Assembly: GCA_015654925.1 (NCBI GenBank)
Contig: JAATFX010000137.1
Coordinates: 1 to 64,000 of the forward strand
DNA: 64,000 nucleotides
Direction of reading: 5' to 3'
Source of the DNA: Enterobacterales bacterium
Lineage (GTDB): Bacteria; Pseudomonadota; Gammaproteobacteria; Enterobacterales; Enterobacteriaceae
Notes under the pieces: generated by a model
Databases searched by the model: none
What the model was told of the DNA's origin: nothing
The model's input: the letters and a program-made list of their open reading frames with translations, nothing else
Program-made: the position numbers and the translations under genes
Shown: positions 18,290-25,797 of the stretch, one piece after another
How the letters are laid out: every line of letters starts with the position of its first letter
How positions within the stretch are numbered: position 1 is the first letter of the stretch

Positions 18290-18440
18290 AACCAGGCGGG
18301 GGCCGGTTCGCGCACGCCGGCGCGGTTGTTCCGCGAGCAAACCGGCATGACCTTCGCCCAATGGCGTCAGCAGCTGCGCCTGGCCGAAGCCGCGGCGCGC
18401 TTACCCTGGGCGAACGCCGCAGCGCTACCTGCGGGCCTGA
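18290..18440 (+). pseudogene. Remnant of an AraC-family regulator C-terminal HTH
   Basis: In the frame through 18302-18430 the translation reads SRTPARLFREQTGMTFAQWR followed by QQLRLAEAAARL. That is the second HTH of AraC proteins (arginine-rich helix, then the LFRxxTGMTFxQWRxxxRL motif). No intact upstream portion exists in any frame and the sequence runs in frame into unrelated residues, so it looks like a decayed fragment. Confidence 0.55.
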
Positions 18441-18526
18441 ACTGCATTCATATTTCGCTCATTGCCGAAGTATTCAATTCTGAAACCATTAAAGTAACTC
18501 TCATTCGTACATCAGGGAGAAGAATT

Positions 18527-18838
18527 ATGATCGCGGTGCTTTTCGAGGCGGACATCGTTCCTGCCAAACAAGATCGTTACCTCCAGTTAGCCGCGGAGCT
18601 CAAGCCACTGCTGGCGGGTATTGATGGTTTCATTGCAATAGAGCGTTTTCAAAGCCTGACGACCCAGGGAAAAATTTTGTCATTATCTTGGTGGAAAGAT
18701 GAGGATTCAGTGCTTGCCTGGAAAAAAAATGTCTTTCACAAAGCCGCCCAGGCTGAAGGGCGTGAATCGATTTTTTCCTTTTACAGGATACGTATTGCCC
18801 AGGTCGTCAGGGATTATTCATCGGAAACGAGAGGATAG
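18527..18838 (+). CDS. Antibiotic-biosynthesis-monooxygenase (ABM)-like small protein
   Basis: The 103-residue protein is a ferredoxin-fold ABM domain: MIAVLFEADIVPAKQDRYLQ, then LLAGIDGFIAIERFQSL and ILSLSWWKDEDSVLAWK, a pattern seen in YgiN/HmoA-type proteins. Start ATG 18527 has AGGGAGA upstream. The same frame is open further upstream into the AraC remnant, but the ribosome site and domain start mark the true N-terminus. It is followed after four bases by the ACT-domain gene and then an ArsR gene, forming a compact trio. Members may be quinol or haem oxygenases, or merely binding proteins; the chemistry is unproven. Confidence 0.75.
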   Translation: MIAVLFEADIVPAKQDRYLQLAAELKPLLAGIDGFIAIERFQSLTTQGKILSLSWWKDEDSVLAWKKNVFHKAAQAEGRESIFSFYRIRIAQVVRDYSSETRG

Positions 18839-18842
18839 ACAG

Positions 18843-19235
18843 ATGTACGATATTCATATTGTATTAAAAAATGCTCCCGGATCTCTAGCTTCCTTGGGAA
18901 CTATCCTTGGGCGTAATGGCATAGGTCTTGAAGGTGGCGGCGTGTTTACCATTGATAATGAAAGCCACGCCCACTTCCTGGTCGAAAATGGCGAGAAGGC
19001 TCGCGCAGTGCTTGAAAGAGAAGGTTTTCCAGTACAACATATCAATAAGCCGTTGATCAGAAAACTTAGGCAGGAACAGCCGGGCGAACTGGGCGAAATC
19101 GCCGCAACTCTGGCTGAAAAGGGCGTCAATATCCTGACGCAATACAGCGATCATGCAAATCAACTGATTCTTATTACGGACAATGATATCGTCGCTGCCA
19201 AAGTAACCGAAAAGTGGGCGGTTTTGCCAGAGTAA
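18843..19235 (+). CDS. Tandem ACT-domain protein
   Basis: The 130-residue protein consists of two ACT-like repeats: MYDIHIVLKNAPGSLASLGT with GIGLEGGGVFTIDNESHAHF, and then QEQPGELGEIAATLAEKGVN with ILTQYSDHANQLILITD. The leucine/glycine spacing after PG is the ligand-binding turn of ACT domains, which usually bind amino acids. It starts four bases after the ABM gene, with GAGGA upstream as a ribosome site, and ends two bases before the ArsR start. No catalytic domain is attached, so it may be a stand-alone sensor for the neighbouring regulator. Confidence 0.78.
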   Translation: MYDIHIVLKNAPGSLASLGTILGRNGIGLEGGGVFTIDNESHAHFLVENGEKARAVLEREGFPVQHINKPLIRKLRQEQPGELGEIAATLAEKGVNILTQYSDHANQLILITDNDIVAAKVTEKWAVLPE

Positions 19236-19237
19236 GC

Positions 19238-19954
19238 ATGCTTAAAAACACTGAACTTAACAGCATTGAAACAAGTGAAAACAACGACTCGCTTGAACGC
19301 TCAATAGCAGCAGTTGCGTCTGCCATGTCTGACGCTTCTCGCGTCAAAATACTCTGTGCTTTAATGGATGGACGCGCATGGACGGCTACCGAACTCAGCG
19401 CTGTCGCAGATGTAGCCTCTTCAACTGCCAGCGCTCATCTTTCCCGGCTCGTAAATGGAAAATTAATTACCTGTCTTTCACAGGGACGGCACCGTTATTA
19501 TCGCCTGGCCGGAAATGACATTGCCGAACTCGTTGAAACGATAATGGGCGTCTCATGGAAACGGATTTCGCCGCCAGAAACCCGCGCGCCCCGCCAATTA
19601 AGAAATGCCCGCACGTGTTACGATCATTTAGCGGGTGAAATCGCCGTCAAGATTTACGACTTTATGATCAACGAAGGATGGGTTGATTCCGGTGGAACCG
19701 CAATTACCCCGGCCGGTCTAAAACAGTTCCAGCAATTAGGCCTGGCGCTTGACCCGAAAACAAAGCGTAAGGCCTGTTGCGCTTGTCTTGACTGGAGTGA
19801 AAGACGATTTCATTTAGGCGGCGATGCCGGCGCTGCTTTTTTTATCCTCTGTGAGCAAAAAGGGTGGTTAAGCCGGGTGCCTGGTTTCAGGGAAGTTCAT
19901 ATCACTAACAGCGGCAAGCTGGCGTTCACAAGACTGTTCAATATAAGCCGATAA
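19238..19954 (+). CDS. ArsR-type winged-helix regulator with C-terminal extension
   Basis: The 238-residue protein has an ArsR HTH around 30-95 (MSDASRVKILCALMDGRAWT, then ATELSAVADVASSTASAHLS and QGRHRYYRL). An extra C-terminal domain of about 130 residues contains KRKACCACLDWSERRFHLGG. Ordinary ArsR proteins are about 100-120 residues, so this is the two-domain type. The paired cysteines C-C-x-C could bind a metal or sense oxidants, but the known ArsR metal sites are not present in the HTH part. It closes the ABM-ACT-ArsR trio. Confidence 0.82.
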   Translation: MLKNTELNSIETSENNDSLERSIAAVASAMSDASRVKILCALMDGRAWTATELSAVADVASSTASAHLSRLVNGKLITCLSQGRHRYYRLAGNDIAELVETIMGVSWKRISPPETRAPRQLRNARTCYDHLAGEIAVKIYDFMINEGWVDSGGTAITPAGLKQFQQLGLALDPKTKRKACCACLDWSERRFHLGGDAGAAFFILCEQKGWLSRVPGFREVHITNSGKLAFTRLFNISR

Positions 19955-19993
19955 ATGTCCCAGGCTTTCGCCGCAGCGGACACCGCGCCGGCA

Positions 19994-20857
19994 TCAAAGA
20001 TGCAAACAAACCGCGCCCCCTATTACCAGGACCACGCCGGCCAACTGCACGGCGGATAGGCGCTCTTTGAGCAACGCCGCGCCAAGCAGCGCCGCCACGC
20101 CGCCGGAAAGGGTGCTCATCACCGTCACGATGGAGACCGATCCGCGCGCCGCGCCAAGCGCAAAAGCGGCAAAACCACCCAGATTTAACAGACTGGCCGC
20201 CAACAGCAGCAGGCCCTGGGTAACGGAAGGAATAAAAACGGGGGCGGCCACCCGCAGGGATAACGCACTCAATATGCCTAAGCCTACCCCGTAGCCGACC
20301 CACAGCATCATGATCGGACCAAGGCCAGGCAGCGTATAGCGGCCCTGGAGCCAAAAACTGATGCCATAAAGCCCGGCGGCGGCAATGGCGAAATAGGGTG
20401 CGCTTTTGGCATAAACCCCTGATTCTTTCTTCGGCCGGGCGGCCGAACTCATCATCACGCCTATAACGCAAAGCAGCAATCCCGCCAGCATTATGCCGCT
20501 CAGCCTTTCCCCGCCTAACCAGTTTAACCATGTGGTCACCGCGCCATATGAAGTAACCAGCGGCGCCATCGCCGCTGTTTTTCCGGTGGCGAACGCCCTG
20601 GAAAGGCAAAGCGCCCCGATAACGGTCAGGCTGGCCGCCAGCATGGCCAGCACCCAGGTAACCGGGGCGGCCTGGCCGGCACGATCCCATAATGACGGCA
20701 GGCTGGCAAGCATGGCGCTGATGAAGATAAAACCGATTAACTGTGCATACCATACCGCGCGGCGTATTCCTGCCTGCCTGGCATTAATGCCGATCAGCAC
20801 ATCCGTACCGCCCCACAGCACCGCCGCCAGCAGGCCCATCGCCACATCCATTGCCAT
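19994..20857 (-). CDS. EamA/DMT-family inner-membrane transporter
   Basis: The 287-residue protein has ten hydrophobic helices as two EamA repeats: MDVAMGLLAAVLWGGTDVLI at the N-terminus, SAPYFAIAAAGLYGISFWLQ starting the second half, and STLSGGVAALLGAALLKERL near the end. The start is set at ATG 20855-20857, where the first helix begins. The reading frame stays open upstream, but that part overlaps the divergent LysR gene and has no transporter features. It probably exports a small metabolite; LysR at 20939 is the likely regulator. Confidence 0.85.
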   Translation of the reverse strand: MAMDVAMGLLAAVLWGGTDVLIGINARQAGIRRAVWYAQLIGFIFISAMLASLPSLWDRAGQAAPVTWVLAMLAASLTVIGALCLSRAFATGKTAAMAPLVTSYGAVTTWLNWLGGERLSGIMLAGLLLCVIGVMMSSAARPKKESGVYAKSAPYFAIAAAGLYGISFWLQGRYTLPGLGPIMMLWVGYGVGLGILSALSLRVAAPVFIPSVTQGLLLLAASLLNLGGFAAFALGAARGSVSIVTVMSTLSGGVAALLGAALLKERLSAVQLAGVVLVIGGAVCLHL

Positions 20858-20938
20858 CCCCCGCCCATGCTTGATTAAAGGCTGTAGCCTAGCGGAGAAA
20901 AGCATTGCGGGAAATCGATTGTCAGGCAATATGGTTGC

Positions 20939-21880
20939 ATGAAACTCAAGCTCAATACCGTGCGTCTGCCTTCCATGATTGCTTTGAGAACTTTCGAGGC
21001 GGCGGCTCGTTACGCCAGCTTTACCGAAGCCGCCCGGGAACTTAATGTCACCCTGGGGGCGGTAAGTCGCCAGATAAGCCGGCTTGAAGACGAGCTGGGC
21101 GTGACGCTGTTTACCCGTAAAGGAAATGCCGTTTTCCTTAATGAAACGGGTAAAGCGCTCTCCACCGACGTGACGCGGGCCTTTGGTATCCTCAGGCTGG
21201 CGGCGGATCGCGCCCGTCCGGCGCCAAAAAACCTGCTGAAGCTCACTTGTACCATGGGTATCGCCAGCCACTGGCTGGCCAACCGTCTGCCGGCGCTGCA
21301 AAACCAGGGAAACCTGACCGGATTGAGTATCGACGCCAGTGAAAATATCCGCGATCTGGCGGCGGGGGACGCGGATATCGCCATACGGTATTGCCCGGTT
21401 AGCGCGCCGGCCGAAAACGCACGTTTATTACTGGCGGACGCCTTTTACCCGATGATAAGCCCGGCGCTGATGCAGCAGGCCGACCCGGGTATAACCATCG
21501 GGGATTTACCGGCTTTCCGCTTAATAGATTCACCCTGGACCGGGCGGGAAGGCGGCGGAATCCCCGCTTGGCCGGCCTGGTTTTCCGCTTTTGCCCCTGA
21601 CCTTGCCCGTCCTATTGCCACGCTATCGTATAACAGCGTCGGCAGTGCCTTACAGGATGCCATCGAAGGCAAAGGAATTGTATTAGGCAGCCGCGCCGTC
21701 GCTTATGATGCGTTAACCAAGGGGGACCTGATGGCTGTGTTTGGCGCGGATTTTCAATTACCCGCAGATCATGAATTCCGGGTGGTTTGGCCCGATCATA
21801 TTCTCACCGATGATGTTAAAAGGTGGATAAACCTATTGCTGGAGGCCGCCGGACAAACACCCATGGTTTTTGCCCGATAA
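20939..21880 (+). CDS. LysR-family regulator, GcvA-like
   Basis: The 313-residue protein shows the GcvA-type N-terminus LPSMIALRTFEAAARYASFT, HTH segment VTLGAVSRQISRLEDELGVT, then FTRKGNAVFLNETGKAL. The C-terminal effector domain includes ADIAIRYCP and VWPDHILTDDVKRWINLL. It is divergent from the EamA transporter with about 80 bases between, so it probably controls it. It is the last ordinary-composition gene before the AT-rich operon at 22.4 kb. Confidence 0.9.
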   Translation: MKLKLNTVRLPSMIALRTFEAAARYASFTEAARELNVTLGAVSRQISRLEDELGVTLFTRKGNAVFLNETGKALSTDVTRAFGILRLAADRARPAPKNLLKLTCTMGIASHWLANRLPALQNQGNLTGLSIDASENIRDLAAGDADIAIRYCPVSAPAENARLLLADAFYPMISPALMQQADPGITIGDLPAFRLIDSPWTGREGGGIPAWPAWFSAFAPDLARPIATLSYNSVGSALQDAIEGKGIVLGSRAVAYDALTKGDLMAVFGADFQLPADHEFRVVWPDHILTDDVKRWINLLLEAAGQTPMVFAR

Positions 21881-22437
21881 ATCCTTGGGATTTCCCTATT
21901 TTATTGAGTTATTTACCGGCGCAAGAGACCGTCCTGAATCATCTATAAAGTATAAACGGCATGATTTTTTATGCCGGCGTCAGCCGCAATGAATTACCTG
22001 TGAAAACGGCGGCTTCCCGTCAGGCGCCGCTCCCATCGCCCGCTGCCGGGCGGTAGGCCAATCGGCTTAGCGCTGTTTTTCGCTATATCCGCCCATGGTG
22101 ATTATTTTTAAAATAAGTTCATATTTATTAGATAAACCTATTTTAAATAATAGGCTCAATAGTATAGGGCATTAATTCAATCAAGATAAAATAATTTATT
22201 TATCATATTATCACTTTAGTTTATTTATTTGATTTCGCTATTGCAATGCCAAACAGTATGATTTAGCTTATAGACATTGAACAGGGAATAGGGTCAGAAG
22301 AAAATACATTACAACAATAACTACAAACAGAAGCAGAGCTAATAATTCAATAAATACCCAGAACCCTCGTAAGTCTGTTTTCCAAAGGCACGCTGATATA
22401 TAGCGTATGTATGTTTAACTAAAGAAAGGAGTTTGAT
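21881..22437. other. 557-base AT-rich leader region upstream of the peptide operon
   Basis: The first part (to about 22080) has ordinary base composition and a small hairpin around 21957-21976 (CGGCAT / ATGCCG). From 22090 the sequence is strongly AT-rich. It contains an inverted repeat with six-base arms, CCTATT (22137-22142) and AATAGG (22149-22154). No protein-coding gene with a ribosome site was found. It probably holds the promoter and operators of the peptide gene; no convincing -35/-10 pair can be fixed by eye. Confidence 0.5.
22425..22431 (+). promoter_or_regulatory. Strong ribosome-binding site of the peptide gene
   Basis: AAAGGAG lies six bases before ATG 22438. It is a near-perfect Shine-Dalgarno match and is the main reason to accept the 24-codon reading frame as a gene. 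Confidence 0.75.
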
Positions 22438-22512
22438 ATGGGTATAAAAGCTAAGAAGGTCTTAATCGTCGCGAAAAAAACTCGTCCCGTCCTGGTACCG
22501 AAGCACCTGTAA
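22438..22512 (+). CDS. 24-residue cationic peptide, putative RiPP-like precursor
   Basis: The peptide begins MGIKAKKVLIV and ends TRPVLVPKHL. It has six Lys, one Arg and one His, with no Asp, Glu, Cys or Ser, giving a net charge near +7 on a Val/Leu/Ile-rich background. Two short related blocks can be seen, KKVLIVAK and RPVLVPK. A strong AAAGGAG precedes the ATG, and a perfect hairpin with a T-rich tail follows 13 bases after the stop, a layout typical of peptide-precursor genes that must outproduce their enzymes. Next come two PqqD-like/PqqC-like fusion proteins and an exporter. The length equals that of PqqA, but the Glu and Tyr of PqqA are absent, so it is not PqqA. It may be a modified antimicrobial, signal or cofactor precursor, or a leader peptide controlling the operon. 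Confidence 0.65.
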   Translation: MGIKAKKVLIVAKKTRPVLVPKHL

Positions 22513-22525
22513 GCGCCAGAAAAAT

Positions 22526-22555
22526 AAGGCATCTCCTGGAGATGCCTTTCTTTAT
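22526..22555 (+). terminator. Hairpin terminator/attenuator between peptide gene and enzyme genes
   Basis: The arms AAGGCATCTCC (22526-22536) and GGAGATGCCTT (22538-22548) are perfectly complementary, forming about nine to ten pairs with a tiny loop, followed by TCTTT. The tail is interrupted, so read-through into the downstream genes is likely. It would make the peptide transcript more abundant than the enzyme transcript. Confidence 0.65.
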
Positions 22556-22567
22556 GGAGTATAAATC

Positions 22568-23542
22568 ATGAATGGAAAAAATTATTTCCCGCAGCTTAAA
22601 TGCACCACATCATTGTCGGAAGACGGTATTATTGCCGTTACTGATGATGAGGAATTTTCATTTACTGAATTACCGTCGGCACCGGAGGACACCTTAAAAT
22701 TCCTGGCATTGCTTGATGGGAAAACGGCCATGGTGGATATTATCAAAAAAAAACCATCGGCGATTTCGTCTGAAGATGCTGTTCAATTAATAGAATCCAT
22801 GGCTCAACATGGATTGGTTTTAAAAAATATACAGGCGGATTTTCTTAGTGGGAAACGCGCCATATTAGAAATAGAAGATGTACAGAATAAATTATTACAT
22901 CAACTTTTGTACAAGAATATTTTTTGGGAAAAATGCAAAGAACCGGTCAAGGTGCCGGTAAATGTTTATATTGGCATGGCCATTGAAAACTACCATTTAC
23001 TATCACGGGGCAGCTCATTCGACGCCCACGCCCTGTATTTCCATGGTTCCCGCAAAGCCCGTGAAACCATGAATAATGTTTTTTGCGGAGAAAACGGTCA
23101 TTGCGACATTATTCTTTCCGGCCTGAAGCTTCTGGGACTTGAGGAGCAAAGCATTATCAGATCGGTTCCCCTGCCCGAGACGCTGGGGCTGGCCAACGCC
23201 CTGGCATTCTGGTCGGCCAACGATTCCCTGTTTTTCTTTAGCACTCTGGAAGTGCTGGAGGGTAAAGATAGCCAGGTTGATGGTTATGTTACCGCGATGG
23301 AAAACTCTGGAAAAATAAGCACATCCTTTGTTGAAATCATCAAATCGCATTCGCTGATAAATATTAAAGACAAACATGCCAGCCTGGGACGCCAGCTTTT
23401 TTCCAATATTCCGGCTATTGCTGTAGCCGACGTTAACAGAATGAAAAGACAAACACATCTTTTCATCGAAATTTGCGATGCGTTTTATCGGTCTGTCTGG
23501 GATTATTACTCCCAGACGGATAACCTATTGAGAGTAGCTTAA
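22568..23542 (+). CDS. PqqD-like/RRE plus heme-oxygenase-like (PqqC/TENA-type) fusion protein A
   Basis: The 324-residue protein has two parts. Residues about 20-90 read TLKFLALLDGKTAMVDIIKK, then SSEDAVQLIESMAQHGLVL, the spacing of a PqqD-type winged helix (L-L-D-G-K, then a helix and G-L-V) that acts as a RiPP recognition element. Residues about 105-320 are all-helical and fit the TENA/PqqC/heme-oxygenase-like fold. Candidate metal ligands shared with paralog B are E140-x2-H143, E175-x2-H178, E228, H261 and H270 (motif HSxINx4H). In well-studied diiron members the last motif is usually HxxxDxxH, so the final ligand set is atypical. GGAG eight bases before ATG 22568 is the ribosome site. It would oxidise its substrate, possibly the neighbouring peptide; this is inference. 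Confidence 0.7.
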   Translation: MNGKNYFPQLKCTTSLSEDGIIAVTDDEEFSFTELPSAPEDTLKFLALLDGKTAMVDIIKKKPSAISSEDAVQLIESMAQHGLVLKNIQADFLSGKRAILEIEDVQNKLLHQLLYKNIFWEKCKEPVKVPVNVYIGMAIENYHLLSRGSSFDAHALYFHGSRKARETMNNVFCGENGHCDIILSGLKLLGLEEQSIIRSVPLPETLGLANALAFWSANDSLFFFSTLEVLEGKDSQVDGYVTAMENSGKISTSFVEIIKSHSLINIKDKHASLGRQLFSNIPAIAVADVNRMKRQTHLFIEICDAFYRSVWDYYSQTDNLLRVA

Positions 23543-23559
23543 TCACCGGGAGTAATAAC

Positions 23560-24549
23560 ATGGCTGTATTTTTTTCCGTACCTGGATTAAGAAAAGGCGT
23601 TCATATCAATAACACCGCTACCGGAATATCTCTTGATTACAGAGAACAGGGATGCGATATACAAGTCGAATCTGAGCGAAAAGGAGAACTACTAAAATTT
23701 ATCAAAAAACTCTCGTTGGGGGAAAAAGATCTTTCCGAATTAAACAAACTATTTTCCAAATGCGGCTTTTCTCCCAATGAAATAATCAACGATCTTGATA
23801 AACTTGGGTTAATGAATGAATTTACCCAAAAAAGTACTGATAAGGTCATGAGTGGCGAAGATTTTTATTATTCCAGACTTATTCCCACGGCTCATCGATG
23901 GCAATATCGACTGGGTCACTCTCCGCTTTATCAAAGAATGATCACCAATGCGATAACTAAAAATGAACTCATTGGTTTCGCCATAGAATACTATCATTTG
24001 GTCAAGATGGCGCCGGTACTGATTTCGCCCGCGCTGAGCCATGTGGTAAGCGAAGAGATTAGAGGCCAGCTGCTAGCGCTGTTTGTGGAGGAATACGATC
24101 ACGATCGGATGATGATGGACTGCCTGGCGGCCGTAGGAATCGCAGGATCCGAGCTCCTCATGCGCCAGCCATTACCGGCAACATTTATGGCCAATGCCAG
24201 CCTGGGGGTTTATGCCAGGCAACATTACCTGAGTTTCTTTTCCGCGCTGTTTCTCTTCGAGACCCCAAGTCATGCCTTTAATGAATGCTTTATCAAAGTA
24301 TGCACTGAACATGGATTTCCGGAGAATTTTTATCAGCCTCTGATAAAACATTCCGATATTAATGAGGGCGGCAATCATGATCTAATAACGCTTAATTTAT
24401 TAAAACATATCCCGCTAATTTCGGAAGAGGAACAAAATACCATACTGGTACACATTTGCAGTCTTATCGAAATGTTACATGAAGAAGATCGGCAGATAGT
24501 CGATTTTTACAGTAAAGAGCAAGATATTTCGCGAGTGTATAACTACTGA
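23560..24549 (+). CDS. PqqD-like/RRE plus heme-oxygenase-like (PqqC/TENA-type) fusion protein B
   Basis: This 329-residue paralog of protein A starts 17 bases after it with GGGAG upstream. The N-terminal part (about 15-88) has ELLKFIKKLSLGEKDLSELN and SPNEIINDLDKLGLMNEF, a more diverged PqqD-like winged helix. The C-terminal helical domain keeps the same pattern: AIEYYHL (E143, H146), VEEYDHDRMMMDCLAAVG (E178, H181), FLFET (E234), and HSDINEGGNH (H264, H273). The PLPxT segment after the second motif is shared with A. Two unequal copies suggest a heterodimer or two successive reactions. The stop TGA overlaps the exporter ATG as TGATG, so translation is coupled. Confidence 0.7.
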   Translation: MAVFFSVPGLRKGVHINNTATGISLDYREQGCDIQVESERKGELLKFIKKLSLGEKDLSELNKLFSKCGFSPNEIINDLDKLGLMNEFTQKSTDKVMSGEDFYYSRLIPTAHRWQYRLGHSPLYQRMITNAITKNELIGFAIEYYHLVKMAPVLISPALSHVVSEEIRGQLLALFVEEYDHDRMMMDCLAAVGIAGSELLMRQPLPATFMANASLGVYARQHYLSFFSALFLFETPSHAFNECFIKVCTEHGFPENFYQPLIKHSDINEGGNHDLITLNLLKHIPLISEEEQNTILVHICSLIEMLHEEDRQIVDFYSKEQDISRVYNY

Positions 24550-25769
24550 TGCTACGTTTAATCGATAAAGAAAATATTAATGTACCCAGTCAAATAAAAT
24601 GCCGGCAAGCCAGATCTCGTTTAATCAATATTCTTACCCTGCATTTTTTTGAACGTCTGTTCTTTGTAAGTGTCGGCATTGTTATTCCCCTGAAACTGGT
24701 CAGTGCCGGAATTATTACCGGTCCGGAAACCGGACTGTTTTTTTTCCTGCTGTTTTTCATGTATCGCTGTACCCCGCTCCTGTTCAGCTTTTTTGCCCGA
24801 TATATCAAGCGGGAGTTGATCTTTACCGCCGGGGTGATGGTTGAAGCCGCGGCCCTGATGCTGCTGGTTTACAGCCAGGACCCAGCGACGGTTTTCCTCC
24901 TTGCGCTGCTCGCCGGTATCGGCGGCGGCGCGTCCACCACCATGCTCATCAGCCTGATTGAATCAGCCGATCTGGATGCCAAGACGCTTAGAGGTAAAAT
25001 AGCCAACCATGATATTTTTAATATCCACCTGATGCTCATTAATGTTTGCGCCTTTATCGCCCCGCTCTTTGCTTTCCTGCCGGCCAAAAGCTATCAGGCC
25101 ATCGCGGCTCTGGAAGCGGCAATATTATTCGCGCTGGTGATTAACATGTTTCGCTTGGGTAATATCAATCGTCACGATCGAAACATCAGGCCGGCGGCGG
25201 GCGGCGGCGGGTTTGACCGGCGTTTTTGCCTTATTTGGCTGGCTACCCTTGCCGTTTGGGCGGCGGCATCCATCGTATACGCTATTTTGCCCTCGCTGGA
25301 CTCGGTTTTTCTGGGTCAGGACGGCGTGAATCTTTGGTTATCTTTTGATGCCCTGCTCGTGGTCGCGCTGTTTTTCGCGCTTAAATTTGTCTCCAGATTG
25401 GAAAACAATAACGCCGGCAACGCCGCCTGCGGCCTGACGGCGGTGCTGGGTGGATTGCTATTAATTGTCATGGGCGACCATGGTTTTTATAGCATCTTAA
25501 CCGCTCTGGCGATGATGGCCTTTGGGGGGTATATCGCCTTTGGCCAGCTCTACGGCCTGGCAATGCAAACGCGCTTCCCTCATCGCAAGACCCTGTATCT
25601 CGGATTGCTCTCTTTTGCCGGCGCCCTGGGCGAAGGCGGGATGCAGTGCGTATTCTGGCTTACTGGGAGCGTCGATTTCAGCCTGTCGGTGGCCTGCGGC
25701 CTGGTGCTGATCGGGCTGACAGCGCTTTTTGGCCTTAAAAATACCCGCTCATCGTTTCTGGAGGACTAG
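24549..25769 (+). CDS. MFS transporter, probable exporter of the peptide pathway product
   Basis: The 406-residue protein has a soluble 25-residue lead and twelve hydrophobic segments, for example FFERLFFVSVGIVIPLKLV, FLLALLAGIGGGASTTMLI, and the last helix VACGLVLIGLTALFGLKNTR. Basic loops such as RYIKRELIF and NRHDRNIR fit the MFS charge pattern. The start overlaps the stop of protein B by one base. As the only membrane protein of the operon it most likely exports the modified peptide or a small product, or confers self-protection. No peptidase domain is attached, so any leader removal would need another protein. It converges on the histidine kinase gene with 28 bases between stops and no terminator seen. 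Confidence 0.8.
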   Translation: MLRLIDKENINVPSQIKCRQARSRLINILTLHFFERLFFVSVGIVIPLKLVSAGIITGPETGLFFFLLFFMYRCTPLLFSFFARYIKRELIFTAGVMVEAAALMLLVYSQDPATVFLLALLAGIGGGASTTMLISLIESADLDAKTLRGKIANHDIFNIHLMLINVCAFIAPLFAFLPAKSYQAIAALEAAILFALVINMFRLGNINRHDRNIRPAAGGGGFDRRFCLIWLATLAVWAAASIVYAILPSLDSVFLGQDGVNLWLSFDALLVVALFFALKFVSRLENNNAGNAACGLTAVLGGLLLIVMGDHGFYSILTALAMMAFGGYIAFGQLYGLAMQTRFPHRKTLYLGLLSFAGALGEGGMQCVFWLTGSVDFSLSVACGLVLIGLTALFGLKNTRSSFLED

Positions 25770-25797
25770 ACCTGGCCCAGCGGCGGCAGGCGGCGGC

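Noticed and set aside
20858..21301. Upstream extension of the EamA transporter frame
   Set aside because: It runs opposite the LysR gene at 20939 and carries no membrane segment or family motif; the true start is at 20857.
22093..22173. Short reading frame of 26 codons in the AT-rich leader as a second peptide gene
   Set aside because: No ribosome site precedes it and the composition is that of random AT-rich DNA.
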